From CAZCRE01 sp964501075 (lineage in GTDB: Archaea; Thermoproteota; Bathyarchaeia; Bathyarchaeales; Bathycorpusculaceae): a stretch of DNA of 6,760 nt. The stretch covers positions 1 through 6,760 of the forward strand of contig CAZCRE010000072.1 in NCBI GenBank assembly GCA_964501075.1. The letters run 5' to 3'. Position numbers and translations under genes: made by a program. This document shows, piece by piece, positions 5,402 to 6,760 of the stretch (its first letter is position 1; every line of letters begins with the position of its first letter). Below the pieces are notes generated by a model, which was given only the letters and a program-made list of their open reading frames with translations, was not told where the DNA came from and ran no database searches.

Positions 5402-6220
5402 CTATTGATTATCTTTTTGCCTTTCCTTATCCCAGAGCTTGAACGCCTGTTCTGCAACTTGAGGCCTTAAGATGAATATGTCTTCGGGTCGCTTGACATA
5501 GAGGTAGATTAGGTAGACCCTTTCGAACCCGCCTGATCTCAGCAACACGTAGCGGGGTCTCTTTGGAAGGTTGCTGCAGCATTTCTGGAAGACTTCGTCG
5601 AGTATTTTGGCGATTCTGCTGGACGAAACGCTGTGGTCGAAGCTGATCTCGAAGGTGTAGCAGTGCAAACCGTCATGCTCATCGCTCTTGTACGAGTAGT
5701 TAGTGATGTCCCTATCCATGATCTGGAGGTTGCTGACGGACACAAGATTGTCGGCCATCGTCAGTATCTTGGTGTAGTTGATAGCTATCTCTTCAACGAT
5801 CCCTTCAACAGTTCCCAAACGGATAAAATCTCCAACTCTGAACGGGCGTACCGCAAGCAGATACAGCCCCGCAACGAAGTTTCCAATGGTCTTCGTAGAT
5901 GCAAAACCCACTGCTGCCCCACCGATTGCGGAAAACGCTACAAACCAGTCAGTGGGTAGCCCGCCGACCCTGACTGCTGACACTGCCGCCCCGATCAGTA
6001 TCAAGAGCCTAGCCGTAAGGACTAATCCGTTAGTGACATGAGGCGCCAGACGTGCCCGCCTAGCGAATCGACTGAGATACCGAGTGAACAGCCTCTCAAG
6101 GACAACGGCCACAACCGCTATGACGAACAAGCTGAGAAATGTGGACAGCTTCACTCCCAAAACCGTGTGATTTTCTAGATAGTCAAAGAACTCTTGAACG
6201 CTCACTGTTTCATCCACCAC
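5402..6220 (-). CDS. MscS-family small-conductance mechanosensitive ion channel
   Basis: At 272 residues this is close to a minimal MscS channel (E. coli MscS has 286). Three membrane segments are visible at about 26-45, 64-85 and 92-122. The third is the Gly/Ala-rich pore helix (AIGGAAVGFASTKTIGN, 98-114). It is followed by the family signature RPFRVGDFI (125-133) and a beta domain with GTVEGIVEEIAINYT (136-150) and a SNLQIMDRDITNYS stretch (163-176). There the usual PN of the IPN motif reads SN. The C-terminal alpha/beta vestibule domain spans about 185-265. Family role: opens under membrane tension to release solutes during hypo-osmotic shock, as a heptamer in the cytoplasmic membrane. The start is GTG at 6220 (or GTG at 6217). 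No Shine-Dalgarno is seen, and the TATA box at 6248-6253 would start transcription within a few bases of it, so the mRNA is probably leaderless. Confidence 0.92.
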   Translation of the reverse strand: MVDETVSVQEFFDYLENHTVLGVKLSTFLSLFVIAVVAVVLERLFTRYLSRFARRARLAPHVTNGLVLTARLLILIGAAVSAVRVGGLPTDWFVAFSAIGGAAVGFASTKTIGNFVAGLYLLAVRPFRVGDFIRLGTVEGIVEEIAINYTKILTMADNLVSVSNLQIMDRDITNYSYKSDEHDGLHCYTFEISFDHSVSSSRIAKILDEVFQKCCSNLPKRPRYVLLRSGGFERVYLIYLYVKRPEDIFILRPQVAEQAFKLWDKERQKDNQ

Positions 6221-6247
6221 TGTCGCAACATGTTGTGGACTCTTTTT

Positions 6248-6258
6248 GTATAAATCCT
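6248..6258 (-). promoter_or_regulatory. BRE/TATA promoter of the MscS gene
   Basis: On the minus strand AAAGGATTTATAC spans the core: purine-rich AAAGGA, then TTTATA at 6253-6248. Transcription starting 26-30 bases downstream would begin at about 6220-6225, at or just before the GTG start, consistent with a leaderless message. Confidence 0.6.
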
Positions 6259-6259
6259 T

Positions 6260-6279
6260 TCACTCCTTCTGCTTGGAGT
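6260..6279. repeat. Inverted repeat CACTCC-N8-GGAGTG between divergent promoters, candidate operator
   Basis: Perfect six-base arms at 6260-6265 and 6274-6279 are separated by eight bases. The repeat abuts the BRE of the MscS promoter and is about 25 bases upstream of the TATA box of the divergent polyketide-synthase-like gene. The geometry suits a dimeric helix-turn-helix regulator controlling one or both genes. No regulator gene is visible in the window. Confidence 0.35.
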
Positions 6280-6294
6280 GGGAGACGCAACATT

Positions 6295-6312
6295 TGGGAA
6301 TGCTTTTATAAT
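6295..6312 (+). promoter_or_regulatory. BRE/TATA promoter of the leaderless polyketide-synthase-like gene
   Basis: GGGAAT (6295-6300) followed by TTTTATAAT (6304-6312) resembles an archaeal BRE/TATA pair. The TATA centre (about 6307) is 26 bases before the ATG at 6333, so transcription should begin at the start codon itself. There is no Shine-Dalgarno sequence before that ATG, which agrees with a leaderless transcript. Confidence 0.65.
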
Positions 6313-6332
6313 TTTGCATCGACTTCACTAAC

Positions 6333-6760
6333 ATGCAAATACTGCAGTTATCAACGGCCTTACCAAGGAACAGATTTTCAACAGAAGAACTGATGCAGAA
6401 GTTTCCATGCAAGCTCCCAGAAGGAGTAAAACGGAACGTACTAAACCTTGGAGTTTCAAACCGCCACCTCATAAACCAGCCAGAAACAAAACCCAACAGA
6501 GAGAGCCTACTCCTTGAAGATGAGCTGGTTGACCTCTGTTCAGAAGCTTGCCAAAAAGCTCTCGCGAAGACTGGCCTATCCAGCAAGGAGATAGACTATC
6601 TCATCACAACTTACGACGCTAACGCCTTCCTGAGCCCAGGTCTAAGCCATTTTTTGGTGCCGAGACTTGAACTTGACCCTTTTACAAAACACGTTAGCGC
6701 TCAAGGAGTGGCAAGCACAGCCTTTCCAAAAGCGTTGGAACTCGCAGAGAATCACCTTGC
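6333..6760 (+). CDS. Type III polyketide synthase/KAS III-like condensing enzyme, N-terminal part; 3' end outside window
   Basis: The frame is open from ATG 6333 to the window end (142 codons plus two bases). The predicted protein begins MQILQLSTALPRNRFSTEEL and carries GVSNRHLI (40-47), which resembles the 'gI..RH' region of chalcone-synthase-like and KAS III-like enzymes. SPGLSHFLVPRLEL (101-114) matches the 'PgL...Li..LgL' block before the active site. Aligned without gaps from PGL, the position of the nucleophilic Cys (usually ...GLGC) is S128 in QGVASTAF. The codon is AGC, one base from TGC. Family role: decarboxylative condensation of malonyl-type extender units onto an acyl-CoA via a Cys thioester. 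Whether this protein can do so without the Cys is open, and the His and Asn of the triad lie beyond the window. The family call is from remembered consensus patterns. Archaeal HMG-CoA synthase seems less likely from the N-terminus. Confidence 0.75.
   Translation, partial: MQILQLSTALPRNRFSTEELMQKFPCKLPEGVKRNVLNLGVSNRHLINQPETKPNRESLLLEDELVDLCSEACQKALAKTGLSSKEIDYLITTYDANAFLSPGLSHFLVPRLELDPFTKHVSAQGVASTAFPKALELAENHL

Noticed and set aside
5633..5959. Plus-strand open frames inside the MscS gene
   Set aside because: They overlap the conserved MscS pore and beta-domain coding sequence and have no family-like features.
1..6760. tRNA, rRNA, CRISPR array or insertion sequence
   Set aside because: No cloverleaf-like stretch, regularly spaced direct repeats, transposase frame or terminal inverted repeats were seen. 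The intergenic gaps are short (235 bases at most) and are explained by promoters and terminators.

Overview
The window looks archaeal. Four promoters show an A/T-rich TATA-like box about 26 bases from a likely transcription start. Two genes appear leaderless (the ATG at 6333 and the GTG near 6220). GTG and TTG starts are common, and strong Shine-Dalgarno sequences appear only where there is a leader or an upstream operon partner. Thiolase genes paired with DUF35 genes are also typical of archaea. An uncultured Thermoproteota/Bathyarchaeia-like lineage is plausible, but the taxonomy is inference. I saw no rRNA, tRNA, CRISPR array or insertion sequence.

Layout. Positions 1-1432 (+) hold the C-terminal part of an MgtA-type Mg2+ P-type ATPase, followed after 13 bases by a small three-helix membrane protein. 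Positions 1460-5267 (-) hold two consecutive thiolase-DUF35 modules, each with its own promoter and each translationally coupled. In transcription order the first module is a divergent thiolase-fold protein (5267-3975) with a long DUF35 protein (3970-3284). The second is an orthodox archaeal-type thiolase (3036-1864) with a short DUF35 protein (1861-1460). Positions 5402-6220 (-) hold an MscS-family mechanosensitive channel. From 6333 (+) to the window end runs the N-terminal part of a type III polyketide synthase/KAS III-like condensing enzyme, divergent from the MscS gene. The intergenic region between those two holds two TATA boxes and a perfect inverted repeat.

How it may work together. 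The orthodox thiolase with its zinc-ribbon/OB-fold DUF35 partner fits an acyl-CoA condensing or cleaving complex, such as the acetyl-CoA acetyltransferase part of the archaeal mevalonate complex or a beta-oxidation thiolase. The upstream module keeps the fold and the DUF35 partner. It has lost the nucleophilic Cys (Gly at the aligned position) and the His of the HDCF motif (Phe), so it is probably not a classical thiolase. It may be a thiolase-fold aldolase/lyase, a scaffold, or a new CoA-ester enzyme. The polyketide-synthase-like protein also appears to have Ser in place of the nucleophilic Cys. These two independent losses of the thioester cysteine in condensing-enzyme folds within about 2.5 kb are the most interesting content of the window. 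The Mg2+ transporter and MscS genes seem to be unrelated housekeeping neighbours.
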